This document shows positions 1 through 8,582 of a stretch of DNA of 55,651 nucleotides, in pieces; positions within the stretch are counted from its first letter, which is position 1; every line of letters begins with the position of its first letter. The notes below the pieces were generated by a model. The model was given only the letters and a program-made list of their open reading frames with translations, made no database searches and was not told the DNA's origin. The position numbers and the translations under genes were made by a program. Origin of the DNA: JAVBNC01 sp031551765 (lineage in GTDB: Bacteria; Desulfobacterota; Desulfovibrionia; Desulfovibrionales; Desulfovibrionaceae). The DNA lies in NCBI GenBank assembly GCA_031551765.1, contig JAVBNC010000054.1:1-55651 (forward strand), written 5' to 3'.

Positions 1-228
1 CGTTTCTACAGCCAGGCCGGCAACGCCAACTCCCACTATGCGTACATGATCTCTTCCGATACCGCGTACGTGTTTGAATGGGAAAACGGCTACAAGGTCA
101 GCGACAACTTCTCCATCGGCCTTGATTTCTACTATTCCAAACTGGATCTGAGCAAGCAGCGCTCCAACCAGTGGGGCGACACGTCCGACCCCTGGGCCGC
201 CATTCTCAGCTTCCAGTATCGTTACTAG
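1..228 (+). CDS. C-terminal end of an outer-membrane trimeric porin (partial)
   Basis: The frame is open from the first base, so the start lies outside the window; only about 75 residues remain. The fragment has alternating polar and aromatic residues typical of amphipathic beta-strands (for example NFSIGLDFYYSKLDL) and ends in the aromatic residue Tyr of FQYRY, the usual outer-membrane assembly signal. It matches the last strands of the homotrimeric porins that are abundant in Desulfovibrio. The role would be passive diffusion of small solutes across the outer membrane. A strong terminator follows it. The identification rests on the C-terminus only. Confidence 0.7.
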   Translation, partial: RFYSQAGNANSHYAYMISSDTAYVFEWENGYKVSDNFSIGLDFYYSKLDLSKQRSNQWGDTSDPWAAILSFQYRY

Positions 229-279
229 TCAACGGTTCATGCGGCCGGAACTCTCCGGCCGCGTGCCCGCATAATGCGA

Positions 280-312
280 ATGCCCCCGTCGGTCGCGGGG
301 GCATTTTTATTT
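280..312 (+). terminator. Intrinsic terminator of the porin gene
   Basis: A GC-rich hairpin (ATGCCCCCG pairing with CGGGGGCAT) is followed directly by TTTTATTTT. It lies about 50 bases after the porin stop. A second small hairpin (GGCCGG/CCGGCC, 242-260) precedes it. Confidence 0.9.
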
Positions 313-337
313 TGCATACCGGTCAGCGGGCCCCGGC

Positions 338-1207
338 TCACTCGCTGATGTACACGTTCAGGTGGCGCATCACGTCGCGCATCGCCACGTAACGCTTGGG
401 AATATTGTGCTCCAGGCGGGGGGTCATGGCCGCGAGCAGCGCTTCCATGACGGCCATGGCGGAACAGCGGGTTTTGAACATGCCGTGGCCTTCCGCGTGC
501 ACGATAAGCGGCACGGTGGCGGCGCTGAGCATGGGGCAGGTGTGTCTGTCCGTCAGCAGCACCACCTCGCTGCCTTTGTCCTTGAAGTAGCGAAGCATGG
601 ACGCGGTGAGCGTGGGATAGCGGTTAAAGGCCATGGCGAACAACACGCTTTTGCCGGAGACATCGTCCATGCGGTGGGCAAGGGTGGGGCTGTTGCCGTC
701 CAGCAAGGTAACAGAGCCGCGCAGATAGCGGAGAAGCAGGTAAAAATACGTGACCACGGGCTCCGCGCTGGCACAGCCCAACATGTACAGGTGCTTTGTT
801 TCGTCGCAGAGCAAATCCAGCGTCTTGCCGAACTCCGTTCTCCGGATGCGCTCTTCCGTCTGCTGCAGGTTGATGCGTACCTCTTCCAGATGCGTGTGCA
901 GGTAGGTTTCCGGAACCGCCGCGTCGCCGGGGACCTTGAGCTTTGCATGCCGCTTGAGCGGGTTGTCCAGATTCCCCGCCACCTCGCCTCTGAGTTCCCG
1001 CAGAAACACGTGGAAATCTTTGTACCCCAGCCGGGCGATAAAACGGGAGACCGTGGATTTGCCCACTCCCACTTTGGCGCTGAGGCTGGCCAGGTTGTCA
1101 AAAGCCAGGGCCGGGTATTCCTTTTCAAAGTGGCGGGCCAGTTTTTTTTCGTTGGGCGTAAGGCTGGCGAGCCCGGCGAGTCTGTCCAGAAAGGGTCGGT
1201 GCGGCAT
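338..1207 (-). CDS. RpiR/MurR-family transcriptional regulator
   Basis: This 289-residue protein has the two-domain build of the RpiR family: an N-terminal helix-turn-helix (about residues 15-75, with LASLSAKVGVGKSTVSRFI) and a C-terminal SIS sugar-phosphate binding domain (about 130-280). Such regulators bind phosphosugars or related metabolites and control adjacent catabolic or transport genes. I chose the ATG at 1207 because GGAG lies six bases upstream; the frame stays open for 24 more codons, but these lack protein-like character. It is divergent from the DcuC-type carrier at 1461, which makes that carrier the obvious target. The ligand cannot be told from sequence. Confidence 0.85.
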   Translation of the reverse strand: MPHRPFLDRLAGLASLTPNEKKLARHFEKEYPALAFDNLASLSAKVGVGKSTVSRFIARLGYKDFHVFLRELRGEVAGNLDNPLKRHAKLKVPGDAAVPETYLHTHLEEVRINLQQTEERIRRTEFGKTLDLLCDETKHLYMLGCASAEPVVTYFYLLLRYLRGSVTLLDGNSPTLAHRMDDVSGKSVLFAMAFNRYPTLTASMLRYFKDKGSEVVLLTDRHTCPMLSAATVPLIVHAEGHGMFKTRCSAMAVMEALLAAMTPRLEHNIPKRYVAMRDVMRHLNVYISE

Positions 1208-1460
1208 ATATGCTCCGGCGTATGGGGATTTTGGCTGTTGCGCATGTGCGCACCGGGAGAATTTACCCGGTTGACCCATTGTAAGGCAATGTGGTAATTA
1301 AATCCCATAAACTTTATAAGTAAGAAATAAAAGTATCAATTGCTTTGTATTTCGCGCCGCTATTCCCGATCAAAGGGGAACAGCACGGACAGGTGCGGTC
1401 GTTTTTGAGGCATGGTTTCCGGCGCTGTCGCCACAGCAAAATGTAAGCAGGTAGGTTGCA

Positions 1461-2825
1461 ATGGGCATCGCACCGTATATCGCCATTCTCGTCACGCTGG
1501 CCGCTGGCTGGCTGCTGGTCAAAAAGTACCAGACCCACATGATTCTTTTCGCGGCCGGTTTCATCATGATCATCGCCGCCGTGCTTTCCGGGGTCACCGT
1601 GATCCTGCCCAAGAACGTGCCTTCCACGGGCTTCATCTGGTTCGACATGATAGACCTGATGCGCATCATCAGCATGCGCCAGGCCAGCGGCATAGGGCTG
1701 ATCATCATGGCGGCGGGCGGTTTCGCCTCCTACATGACGCAGATAGGCGCTTCCGACGCCCTGGTACGCGTCAGCACCATGCCGCTGAAAGCCCTGCGCC
1801 AGCCTTACCTGGTGCTGGCGCTCAGCTACCTGCTGGGCCAGATCGTATACATAGTCATTCCCAGCGCGGCGGGGCTTGCCATGCTGCTGCTGGTGGCCGT
1901 GTACCCGGTGCTGGTGGGCGTGGGAGTTTCCCGCGCGGCGGCGGCCGCCGTTATCGGCACTTCCGGCGGCATGTCCATGGGGCCCGCTTCCGGCACTTCG
2001 CTGCTGGCGGCCAAGACGGCCGGTCTGGAGCCCATCGTCTATTTCGTTCAGTACCAGTTGCCCGTGGCCGCTCCGGCGCTGATCGTCATCGCCGTTCTGC
2101 ACGCTTTCATCCAGCGCTACTTTGACCTCAAGGGCGGCGAGGATTACGAAACCGTGGCCGAGACCAAGGCGGAAATCAAGAACAGCCCGTCCTGGTACGC
2201 CATCATTCCTATCCTGCCCATCATCCTGCTCATCGTTTTCAGCAAAATGGTGTATCCCAAGGTCAAGCTGGACACCATCACCGCGCTGTTCATGGTCTGG
2301 GCTTTTGCCGTCATTATAGAGCTGGTCCGGCTGCGCGACGTGCGCAAGGTGCTCAAAGACGCCATGGCCATGTTCAAGAGCATGGGCAACATGTTTGCCA
2401 CCATCGTTTCCCTGATCATCGCGGCGGAAGTGTTCGCCGCCGGTCTGACCTCCACGGGCCTGATCAGCATGATCATCAAGGGCGCGCAGGGGCTGGGCCT
2501 GGGGCTTTCCCCCATGACCGTGGTGCTCACCGCCATTGTGGGCCTGGTGACCTTTCTCACCGGCAGCGGGGTGGGCGCGTACACCAGCTTTGCCAGCCTG
2601 GCCGCCACCGTGGCCCCGGCCCTGGGCGGCAGTGTGGAACAGCTGGTCACGCCCATGCAGTTCACGGCCAGCATGATCCGGGCCATGTCGCCGGTGGCCG
2701 GGGTGATTATCGCGGTGGCGGGCGCGGCGGGCATCAGCCCCATGGCCGTGGTGCGCCGTACCGCCATCCCCATGCTGATCGGGGCCGTGGTCATGATGAT
2801 AACCAACTTTATCCTTATGCAGTAA
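1461..2825 (+). CDS. DcuC-family C4-dicarboxylate carrier
   Basis: A 454-residue, very hydrophobic inner-membrane protein with about 12 predicted membrane segments and the features of the DcuC (C4-dicarboxylate anaerobic carrier) family, including glycine/serine-rich segments such as GTSGGMSMGPASGTS and the conserved C-terminal AMSPVAGVIIAVAG. The family exchanges or exports succinate, fumarate and related dicarboxylates in anaerobes. It is divergent from the RpiR-type regulator with a 253-base intergenic region between the two starts. A paralogue lies at 10738-12147; the two share the same layout and several motifs. The exact substrate is inferred from the family only. Confidence 0.85.
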   Translation: MGIAPYIAILVTLAAGWLLVKKYQTHMILFAAGFIMIIAAVLSGVTVILPKNVPSTGFIWFDMIDLMRIISMRQASGIGLIIMAAGGFASYMTQIGASDALVRVSTMPLKALRQPYLVLALSYLLGQIVYIVIPSAAGLAMLLLVAVYPVLVGVGVSRAAAAAVIGTSGGMSMGPASGTSLLAAKTAGLEPIVYFVQYQLPVAAPALIVIAVLHAFIQRYFDLKGGEDYETVAETKAEIKNSPSWYAIIPILPIILLIVFSKMVYPKVKLDTITALFMVWAFAVIIELVRLRDVRKVLKDAMAMFKSMGNMFATIVSLIIAAEVFAAGLTSTGLISMIIKGAQGLGLGLSPMTVVLTAIVGLVTFLTGSGVGAYTSFASLAATVAPALGGSVEQLVTPMQFTASMIRAMSPVAGVIIAVAGAAGISPMAVVRRTAIPMLIGAVVMMITNFILMQ

Positions 2826-2870
2826 CTCAAGAGGCAGCGGTCTATTTTGGCGTCAGACAAGGAAGGCGAC

Positions 2871-2892
2871 AATTCCGCAGGAAAGCGGAATT
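2871..2892 (+). terminator. Hairpin after the DcuC gene, weak terminator candidate
   Basis: AATTCCGC pairs perfectly with GCGGAATT around a six-base loop, 45 bases after the dcuC-type stop. There is no T tract, so termination is uncertain. The rest of 2826-3101 shows nothing recognisable. Confidence 0.35.
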
Positions 2893-3101
2893 GGACGGCT
2901 TTGCCGCCCGAAAGGCGAGGGCCAGGACGGCCGAGTCAATTCCGGGCGGAGCGATGTGTATTGCGACATACATGAGCTTCGCACGGGACGAGCCTGACGC
3001 GGTATCACGCCAAAAGAGGCCGCTGCCGGAAAGGGGGCGCCTTGACCGGGCGCTCCCTTTCTCTTTATGCTGGCTCGAACCGCAACAGCCAGGAGGCGCC
3101 C

Positions 3102-3923
3102 ATGGATCTTTTTTCCGTTGCCCGAGAAGAATGTCTGCGCGATTCCCTATGCCTTGAAGTCTGCGCCAGGGGCCTCTTGACTCTGGATGCCGAAGGCTAT
3201 CCCGCCCTGGCCCCGGAAAAAGCCGGGCGCTGTACCCGCTGCGGCCACTGCGCCGCCGTCTGCCCGGTCATGGCCATACGTCTGCAAGTGGTGGACGGCG
3301 AGGATATCGAACCCATCCGTCCCGAGCACGACGTCTCTTTTGCCCAGGCACGCCAACTCATGCGTTCCTGCCGTTCCGCGCGTCGTTTCGAAGAGCGGGC
3401 CGTGCCGCGCGAGCGCATTGAGGCGCTGCTGCAGGTGGCCCGTTTGGCCCCCAGCGGCGGCAACAACCAGATGGTGCGCTGGGTGGTGGTGGAAGGCCGG
3501 GAATCCATGCGCCGCCTTTCCGACCTGGTGGCACAGTGGTTCGACACGGACGCCCGGGCCAACCCCAGGCACGCGGCCCGTTACGCCATTGACGGCATTC
3601 TCAAGCGCTATCGCGGCGGGGACGACGTGATCCTGCGCGGCGCGCCCAACGCGGTCATTGCCCACACCAGCGACAAGGCCGCCTGGGGCGCCGTGGATTC
3701 CGCCATCGCGTTGACCTATTTCAACCTGGGTGCCCATTCCCAGGGCCTGGGCTGCTGTTGGGGCGGCTACCTTATCCGGGCCGCGGAAGTTTCCGCGCCC
3801 ATCCAGGAATTCCTGGGCATACCGGAAGGCCATACCGTGCGCGGCGCCGTGGTCTTCGGCCAGCCCACCGTCCAGTACCGCGCCGTGCCCGTGCGCAACC
3901 CGCTGCAGGTGCGCTGGGTGTAA
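3102..3923 (+). CDS. Nitroreductase-family protein with N-terminal 4Fe-4S ferredoxin domain
   Basis: The 273-residue protein begins with a short ferredoxin domain (CTRCGHCAAVCPVMAI, about residues 43-58) joined to a flavin-binding nitroreductase domain (about 75-270, with RSCRSARRFEERAVP, the phosphate-binding region LAPSGGNNQ and the C-terminal GCCWGGYLIRAA). Ferredoxin-nitroreductases of this type use FMN to reduce nitro compounds or quinones, or act in still unknown electron transfer. The ATG at 3102 is preceded by AGGAGG; an earlier in-frame ATG lacks this. It appears monocistronic and ends at a strong bidirectional terminator. The substrate is unknown. Confidence 0.88.
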   Translation: MDLFSVAREECLRDSLCLEVCARGLLTLDAEGYPALAPEKAGRCTRCGHCAAVCPVMAIRLQVVDGEDIEPIRPEHDVSFAQARQLMRSCRSARRFEERAVPRERIEALLQVARLAPSGGNNQMVRWVVVEGRESMRRLSDLVAQWFDTDARANPRHAARYAIDGILKRYRGGDDVILRGAPNAVIAHTSDKAAWGAVDSAIALTYFNLGAHSQGLGCCWGGYLIRAAEVSAPIQEFLGIPEGHTVRGAVVFGQPTVQYRAVPVRNPLQVRWV

Positions 3924-3978
3924 GGGGTGCGCGGCTGACGCCCGGGGGAAGGGGAGTGCTCTTTCTAAGGAAAAGCAA

Positions 3979-4018
3979 ATGAACCGGGAGTGGTGCAACA
4001 CCACTCCCGGTTCATTTT
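3979..4018. terminator. Bidirectional terminator between nitroreductase and tpx
   Basis: ATGAACCGGGAGTGGT and its exact complement form a 16-bp perfect stem with a five-base loop. T-rich sequence follows on both strands (ATTTTTAT on +, TTGCTTTT on -), so it can end both converging genes. Confidence 0.92.
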
Positions 4019-4042
4019 TATACGCTGATTGTGGCGGAATTC

Positions 4043-4555
4043 TTACAGCGCGGCTTTGGCGGCCGCGAGCGCCGTGTCAAAATTCACGGCCTGGGTCACT
4101 TCCGGCACGATTTCGCTGTAAGTGATTTTGCCCTGGGGGTTGATGACGAAAATGGAACGGGTCAGCAGGCGCAGTTCCTTGATGACCACGCCATAGGCCA
4201 TGCCAAAGGAAAGATCGCGGTGGTCGGACAAGGTTTCCAGGCTCTTCACGTCCGCCGCGCCGCACCAGCGGGACTGGGCAAAGGGCAGGTCGCAGGAAAT
4301 GGTCAGGATCTGGATTTTGTCGCCCAGCGCGCCGGCTTCCTGGTTGAAGCGCTTGGTCTGCAAGTCGCACACGCCCGTGTCCAGCGAAGGCACTACGGAA
4401 AGGATCAGCACCTTGCCTTTGTAGTCGGCCGGGCCTTTGGGGGTCAGGTTGTTGGCCAGGGCCGCGAAATTGGGGGCGGTATCGCCTTTTTGCAGCGGGG
4501 TGCCCAGCAGGGTCATGGGGTTGCCTTTAAACGTAATCACGCCTTTGCGTTCCAT
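4043..4555 (-). CDS. tpx: Thiol peroxidase (atypical 2-Cys peroxiredoxin)
   Basis: A 170-residue, full-length Tpx. The peroxidatic cysteine is C63 in SLDTGVCDLQT and the resolving cysteine is C98 in SRWCGA, matching the C61/C95 pair of the E. coli enzyme. It reduces hydrogen and alkyl peroxides with thioredoxin in the cytoplasm or periplasm. An additional cysteine, C88 (ISCDLPF), stands where many family members have alanine. AAGGAG lies seven bases before the ATG. It appears to be transcribed alone and converges on the nitroreductase gene. Confidence 0.95.
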   Translation of the reverse strand: MERKGVITFKGNPMTLLGTPLQKGDTAPNFAALANNLTPKGPADYKGKVLILSVVPSLDTGVCDLQTKRFNQEAGALGDKIQILTISCDLPFAQSRWCGAADVKSLETLSDHRDLSFGMAYGVVIKELRLLTRSIFVINPQGKITYSEIVPEVTQAVNFDTALAAAKAAL

Positions 4556-4660
4556 ATGCTTCTCCTTGGGGGATCAAAAACAACAGGTTATCAGGATTCT
4601 TTCTTATTAACTCAACCTGACGGAAAAGGGAAGGCGGTACAGAGCACTTTATAACTGCCC

Positions 4661-4705
4661 GGAAAAAACGCGGCCGGCAACCCCGCGCGTGCGGCGTTGC
4701 CGGCC
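4661..4705 (-). terminator. Intrinsic terminator of the aldo/keto reductase gene
   Basis: On the minus strand GGCCGGCAAC pairs with GTTGCCGGCC (slightly imperfect at the loop side) and is followed by GCG and six T residues. It lies just after the stop at 4727. Confidence 0.88.
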
Positions 4706-4726
4706 GAAAGGACGGGGAACGGCAGG

Positions 4727-5752
4727 TTAGATAACGCCTTTCTCGCGCATGAACTTTTCGTACCCGGACGCGTTTTCCGCCACCAGGGCGGGCGTGTCCA
4801 GTTCATACGGACAGCGGCTTTTACAGGCGTCGCAGTGCGTGCAATCGTGGGCCTTGGCTATTTTCTGCACCCACTCGGGCGTGGCGAAACGCTTCCAGGG
4901 CGCGCGGCCCAGAAGCAGCATCAGCCGGGCCACGGTGGGGATTTCAATCTCCGCCGGGCAGGGCAGGCAGTAGCCGCAGGCGCGGCAGAAGGACTTGCCC
5001 AGGGAGGTTTTTTCCGCCTCCGCCGCCTCTTCCATGCTCTTGTTCCAGGCCGGGGGATTTTTTTCCAGGGTCAGGAACTCCTCCAGTTCTTCCATTTTCT
5101 GGATGCCCCACAGCGGCAGCACGTTCCCCTGGTGGCGCAAAAAGGCGAACGTGGCGGGAATATTGCGGATAAGTCCGCCGCCAACGGCTTTCATGGCCAG
5201 GAAACCCACGTCCGCGTCGCGGCACAGGCCGGGCAGTTCCAGGTCTTTGCCGGAAGCCAGCAGGCTGAAGGGGAACTGCACGGTATCGTATAGCCCGGAC
5301 TTCACGGCCTTGATGGCGTTGTCCACGGAGTGCGCGGTCAGGCCGATAAAGCGTATGGCCCCGGAAGCCTTCAGTTCCAGGAACGTTTCGTAACGCATGG
5401 TGCCGTCGTCCGGCATGGGCACGGTTTTGGTGTTGTGGAACTGGTAAATGTCCACATAGTCCGTGCGCAGGTTATTCAGAGACGTTTGAATGTCCTTGCG
5501 GATGACGTCGGCGTTCGTGGCCTTGCTCTTGGTGGCGATGATCAGCTTCTGGCGCATGCCGTCAAAGGCCGCGCCCACTTTTTCCTCGCTGTCCGTGTAG
5601 TTGCGGGCGGTATCGAAAAAGTTGATGCCCCCGTCCACCGCGCGGCGCAGGATACGGGTGGACTCCTCAACGGGAATGCGCTGGATGGGCAGCGCGCCGA
5701 ACGCGCTACGGCTGACGGTGAGACCTGTTCTTCCCAGACGGAACGTTTGCAT
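4727..5752 (-). CDS. Aldo/keto reductase with C-terminal 4Fe-4S clusters
   Basis: A 341-residue protein with an N-terminal aldo/keto reductase barrel (about residues 1-240; GLTVSRSAFGALPIQRI, DGGINFFDTARNY with the catalytic Asp/Tyr pair, and ATKSK with the catalytic Lys) and a C-terminal iron-sulfur domain containing CRACGYCLPCP and CTHCDACKSRCPY. This fused class is common in anaerobes and is thought to couple carbonyl reduction to iron-sulfur electron transfer; its substrates are mostly unknown. The ATG at 5752 follows AGGAGGT closely, which decides the start. It is separated by 84 bases from the glycan operon upstream and may be read with it. Confidence 0.9.
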   Translation of the reverse strand: MQTFRLGRTGLTVSRSAFGALPIQRIPVEESTRILRRAVDGGINFFDTARNYTDSEEKVGAAFDGMRQKLIIATKSKATNADVIRKDIQTSLNNLRTDYVDIYQFHNTKTVPMPDDGTMRYETFLELKASGAIRFIGLTAHSVDNAIKAVKSGLYDTVQFPFSLLASGKDLELPGLCRDADVGFLAMKAVGGGLIRNIPATFAFLRHQGNVLPLWGIQKMEELEEFLTLEKNPPAWNKSMEEAAEAEKTSLGKSFCRACGYCLPCPAEIEIPTVARLMLLLGRAPWKRFATPEWVQKIAKAHDCTHCDACKSRCPYELDTPALVAENASGYEKFMREKGVI

Positions 5753-5836
5753 GGGACCTCCTGGCGGCAACGCGCCGAGCGAAGGGGTGAGGGAGAAGGC
5801 TGCCGGTCGAAAGGCGGAAACCGTGGAATGCGGCCG

Positions 5837-6319
5837 TCAGCCTTCTTTGAAGCTCCAAAGCTTATAGCCGAAATAGTTGCCCAGGGCTATGGCCGGCAGG
5901 GTGACCAGGTAGGCCACGAAACGGCCCCAGCCCAGCCACACGAAAAGCTGCATCATGGCGAGGCCGAAAAGCAGGCTCGCCACGTTGACCACGGTAAAGC
6001 GCAGGATGGGCGTGCCGCCCGACACTTCCGCGCGGAACACCCAGCGCTTGTTGAACACGTAGCTGAACGAGGTGGCCACGGCCCAGGACACGATTCTGGC
6101 GGCGAACAGGGGCATGACGTAACTGACCGCGAAATACACGCAGAAATCCAGCAGGGTGTTGGCCAGGCCCTGGCAGCAGAAGCGCAGAAATTCCACGGGG
6201 TCGAAATATTCCGAGCCGCCCTTGCGCGCGAGCAGGCGCAAAAGCGGCGCCAGGGCGTGGGCGGCCCTGTGCAGCAGCGTCCGGCTTTCAGAAGAGCCGG
6301 AAGGGGTTTCTCCGCTCAC
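5837..6319 (-). CDS. GtrA-like membrane protein (putative lipid-linked sugar flippase)
   Basis: A 160-residue protein with four hydrophobic segments between residues 45 and 150 and the GtrA signature (FLRFCCQGLANTLLDF near the start of the domain, FNKRWVF in the middle, GYKLWSF at the end). GtrA proteins are thought to flip undecaprenyl-phosphate-linked glucose or similar sugars across the inner membrane. A soluble N-terminal stretch of about 40 residues is longer than usual. Its ATG overlaps the stop of the upstream methyltransferase gene (ATGA), so translation is coupled. It is the last gene of the surface-glycan operon. Confidence 0.85.
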   Translation of the reverse strand: MSGETPSGSSESRTLLHRAAHALAPLLRLLARKGGSEYFDPVEFLRFCCQGLANTLLDFCVYFAVSYVMPLFAARIVSWAVATSFSYVFNKRWVFRAEVSGGTPILRFTVVNVASLLFGLAMMQLFVWLGWGRFVAYLVTLPAIALGNYFGYKLWSFKEG

Positions 6320-7044
6320 GCGTTCTCCGGGCCATTGGGGAAAAGATCGATAAGCGCGTGGGCCCGGAAGCAGTTGCCCGTGACGTTGCGGGTGATCAGG
6401 CGCAGCTTTACCCCTTCCGCCCGGCAGATTTCTTCCAGGTCGCTCTTTTTCATGGTCAGCACAGGGTTTGCGGCCCGAATGCGGGAGTAGAGGCTGTGGT
6501 TGCCGGAAACGACTTCCTTCAGCTTGGCGAAAAAGGTGCCGGACTGCAAGCCGCCCAGCAGCACGCCGGTGACATCTTTATAGATATTGTAGTCCACCAG
6601 CAGGTCCGCGATAAGCATGCGGCAGGAAGGCGCGGCAACGCGCTTGGCGTTGGCGATAAGCCGGCGCAGCTCGTCCAGGGATTTGTAGTACTGCACCACG
6701 CTGACGCAGATCATGCGGGTGACGCCCCGCACGGGCAGGCTTTCCAGGTCCAGGTAATCATCTTGCGGCAGGGTGTGGAAAGAAAGGTTGGGAATACCCT
6801 CGTAGCGTTCCCTGGACTGCTCCACGCTGACTTCCGAGGTGTCCGCGCCGTGGGCTTCTTTCACGCGCGTGGCCAGGGAAGCGGTGACGTAGCCGTTGCC
6901 GCAACCTATGTCCAGCAGCACGTCGTCCGGCCCGAAAGACAGTTCCCGGCTGGCCTGGCGCACGAAAAAATCCGCCTGGGCCTGCCACAGCCCGCCGGTC
7001 ATGGAATCTTTCTGGTTCCAGTATTCAATCCAGTTGCGGGCCAT
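6316..7044 (-). CDS. Class I SAM-dependent methyltransferase
   Basis: A 242-residue cytoplasmic enzyme with the SAM-binding motif I VLLDIGCGNGYV near residue 43 and an acidic residue following strand 2 (GADTSE). The methyl acceptor is unknown; its position inside an operon of glycosyltransferases suggests a sugar or lipid-linked glycan. GGAGG lies close to the ATG. The gene starts 20 bases after the GtrII-like gene and overlaps the gtrA-like gene, so it belongs to the same transcript. Confidence 0.85.
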   Translation of the reverse strand: MARNWIEYWNQKDSMTGGLWQAQADFFVRQASRELSFGPDDVLLDIGCGNGYVTASLATRVKEAHGADTSEVSVEQSRERYEGIPNLSFHTLPQDDYLDLESLPVRGVTRMICVSVVQYYKSLDELRRLIANAKRVAAPSCRMLIADLLVDYNIYKDVTGVLLGGLQSGTFFAKLKEVVSGNHSLYSRIRAANPVLTMKKSDLEEICRAEGVKLRLITRNVTGNCFRAHALIDLFPNGPENA

Positions 7045-7064
7045 ACTGCCTCCGCCGTGTGTGG

Positions 7065-8582
7065 TTAAAAGCTTCTGAAAGTCACGACGCCCATGCCGTC
7101 TTCCGTCAATTCCAGGCGGTAGGCGGGCGTATCCATGAACATGGTCAGGCGTTCGCGCGGCCGCAGAGCCCTGCCCGGCGAAACGTACACGCCGAAAATC
7201 TTGAGTTGCTCATAGCCCCAGCGCCAGCGGCTGGTCAAGGGCACGGAAACCATGCGCTCCAGCAGGGGAAAATGCCGGGCGGGCACGGTGATCAGCGGCG
7301 TCTGCCCCACGCTGCCCGTGAACACGATGCGGGTGGAGTCCGTTTCCGCGATAAAGCGGGACAGCCCCTGCACCAGCAGCGCGATGCGGCTGCGTTCCCA
7401 AACGCCCTGCCCGGCCAGCAAGTTGCCGTAGACCTGGGAAAAAATGCCGAGCTGCAGGCAGAGCAGGCCCAGCAGGACGTAAAACGCGGCCCGGCTTTTC
7501 CATTGGCTGGCGGAAGCGCGCAGGGCCAGCAGCATCAGCGCCACGGTCACCCCAAAGCCGCAGAAGGTGCGCGGCGACCAGACCGGGGACTGCAGCAGAA
7601 TCTGCACGCCCAACGGGGCCAGCAGAAAACAGGCCAGCAGAATGAGCAGCAAGGCAAGGCGGACCAGAGCGGAAAGCCCGGTGCGGCGGCAGTTGCGCAA
7701 CCAACGCAGGAACAGGTTCAGGCCGAACCACAGGGTCAGGGCCGCCAGCAGCCAGCCCAGGGCGTTGCCGCTCCAGTCCGTGTACAGCATCTGCGCGTAG
7801 GAGACGATGTTGTCCGCCACCTCAGCGGGCAGTTCTTTTAAAGGGGGCAGGGTGCTGTGCAGGGTCACGTAGTCCGCGTACTGCTTGTTCTTGAACCACA
7901 GCGAAGCCTGGGCCGCGTATGCCCCCGCCGCCAATATAAAGGGCAGGGCCAGATGCAGAAAGCTATGGGCCAGCAGGACGGTTTTCTTGCGCGAGGCCAG
8001 CTGGAGCAGCAGCAAGTACCCGCTTATGGCCAGGTACACGCCCAAGGCGGCCTGGTAGATGGAAGCGCTGCAAAAAAGCCCGAGCAGGGCGCTGATGAAA
8101 AAGGCCCGCCGGTGGCGGTGGAAAAACAGAAAAGGCAGCACGGCCAGCAGAATGGCAAAGGCCATGAACGGGGCGTCGAATTTATAGGACAGGTTTTCCA
8201 GGCCGTAGGGGCTGAGCCCCACGGGCACGGTGGCCAAAAGCGCGCTGTAGCCGGGCTTGACCCGCAGGGCCAGGCACAGGGCCAGGGAAGCCGCAGCCAG
8301 AAAGGCCGCCGCCAGGATCTGGGTAAAAGGCGAGGCATCCACGGTGCCCGGCCCCAGGAAAAAGAGCCAGGAAAGCAGTTCCGCCAGGGGCCGCGCAGCC
8401 GTGGCCCAGTCCGCGTAGCCGTAGAGCGCCCGGCCTATGTCGTCCAGGTACAGCCTGTTGGCCCGCAGAATGGAAAAAATGCCCGCGAAATAGATGAGCA
8501 GCAAAAAGGCGAAAGCCTTGACCAGCGCGTGGCCGCCCCTGTCCGGACACCAGGCGCGCAGGATGGAGGCGCAGTGCGTCAT
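7065..8582 (-). CDS. GtrII-type integral-membrane glucosyltransferase
   Basis: A 505-residue protein with a dozen or so membrane segments. The N-terminal region YLDDIGRALYGYADW followed by RPLAELLSWL is the signature of the glucosyltransferase GtrII family (GT-C fold), in which the paired Asp residues in the first outer loop are catalytic. These enzymes transfer a sugar from a polyprenyl-phosphate donor to surface polysaccharide. Together with the GT2 enzyme (GtrB role) and the GtrA-like flippase in this operon it completes a gtr-style modification set. Its ATG overlaps the stop of the deacetylase gene (ATGA). Confidence 0.8.
   Translation of the reverse strand: MTHCASILRAWCPDRGGHALVKAFAFLLLIYFAGIFSILRANRLYLDDIGRALYGYADWATAARPLAELLSWLFFLGPGTVDASPFTQILAAAFLAAASLALCLALRVKPGYSALLATVPVGLSPYGLENLSYKFDAPFMAFAILLAVLPFLFFHRHRRAFFISALLGLFCSASIYQAALGVYLAISGYLLLLQLASRKKTVLLAHSFLHLALPFILAAGAYAAQASLWFKNKQYADYVTLHSTLPPLKELPAEVADNIVSYAQMLYTDWSGNALGWLLAALTLWFGLNLFLRWLRNCRRTGLSALVRLALLLILLACFLLAPLGVQILLQSPVWSPRTFCGFGVTVALMLLALRASASQWKSRAAFYVLLGLLCLQLGIFSQVYGNLLAGQGVWERSRIALLVQGLSRFIAETDSTRIVFTGSVGQTPLITVPARHFPLLERMVSVPLTSRWRWGYEQLKIFGVYVSPGRALRPRERLTMFMDTPAYRLELTEDGMGVVTFRSF

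Noticed and set aside
362..1297. Open frame opposite the RpiR-type regulator
   Set aside because: Shadow of the real gene, which has a clear helix-turn-helix and SIS domain on the minus strand.
3040..3095. GGCTCGAACC segment resembling a tRNA T-arm
   Set aside because: No acceptor, D or anticodon stem can be built around it; the downstream part is the ribosome site of the nitroreductase gene.
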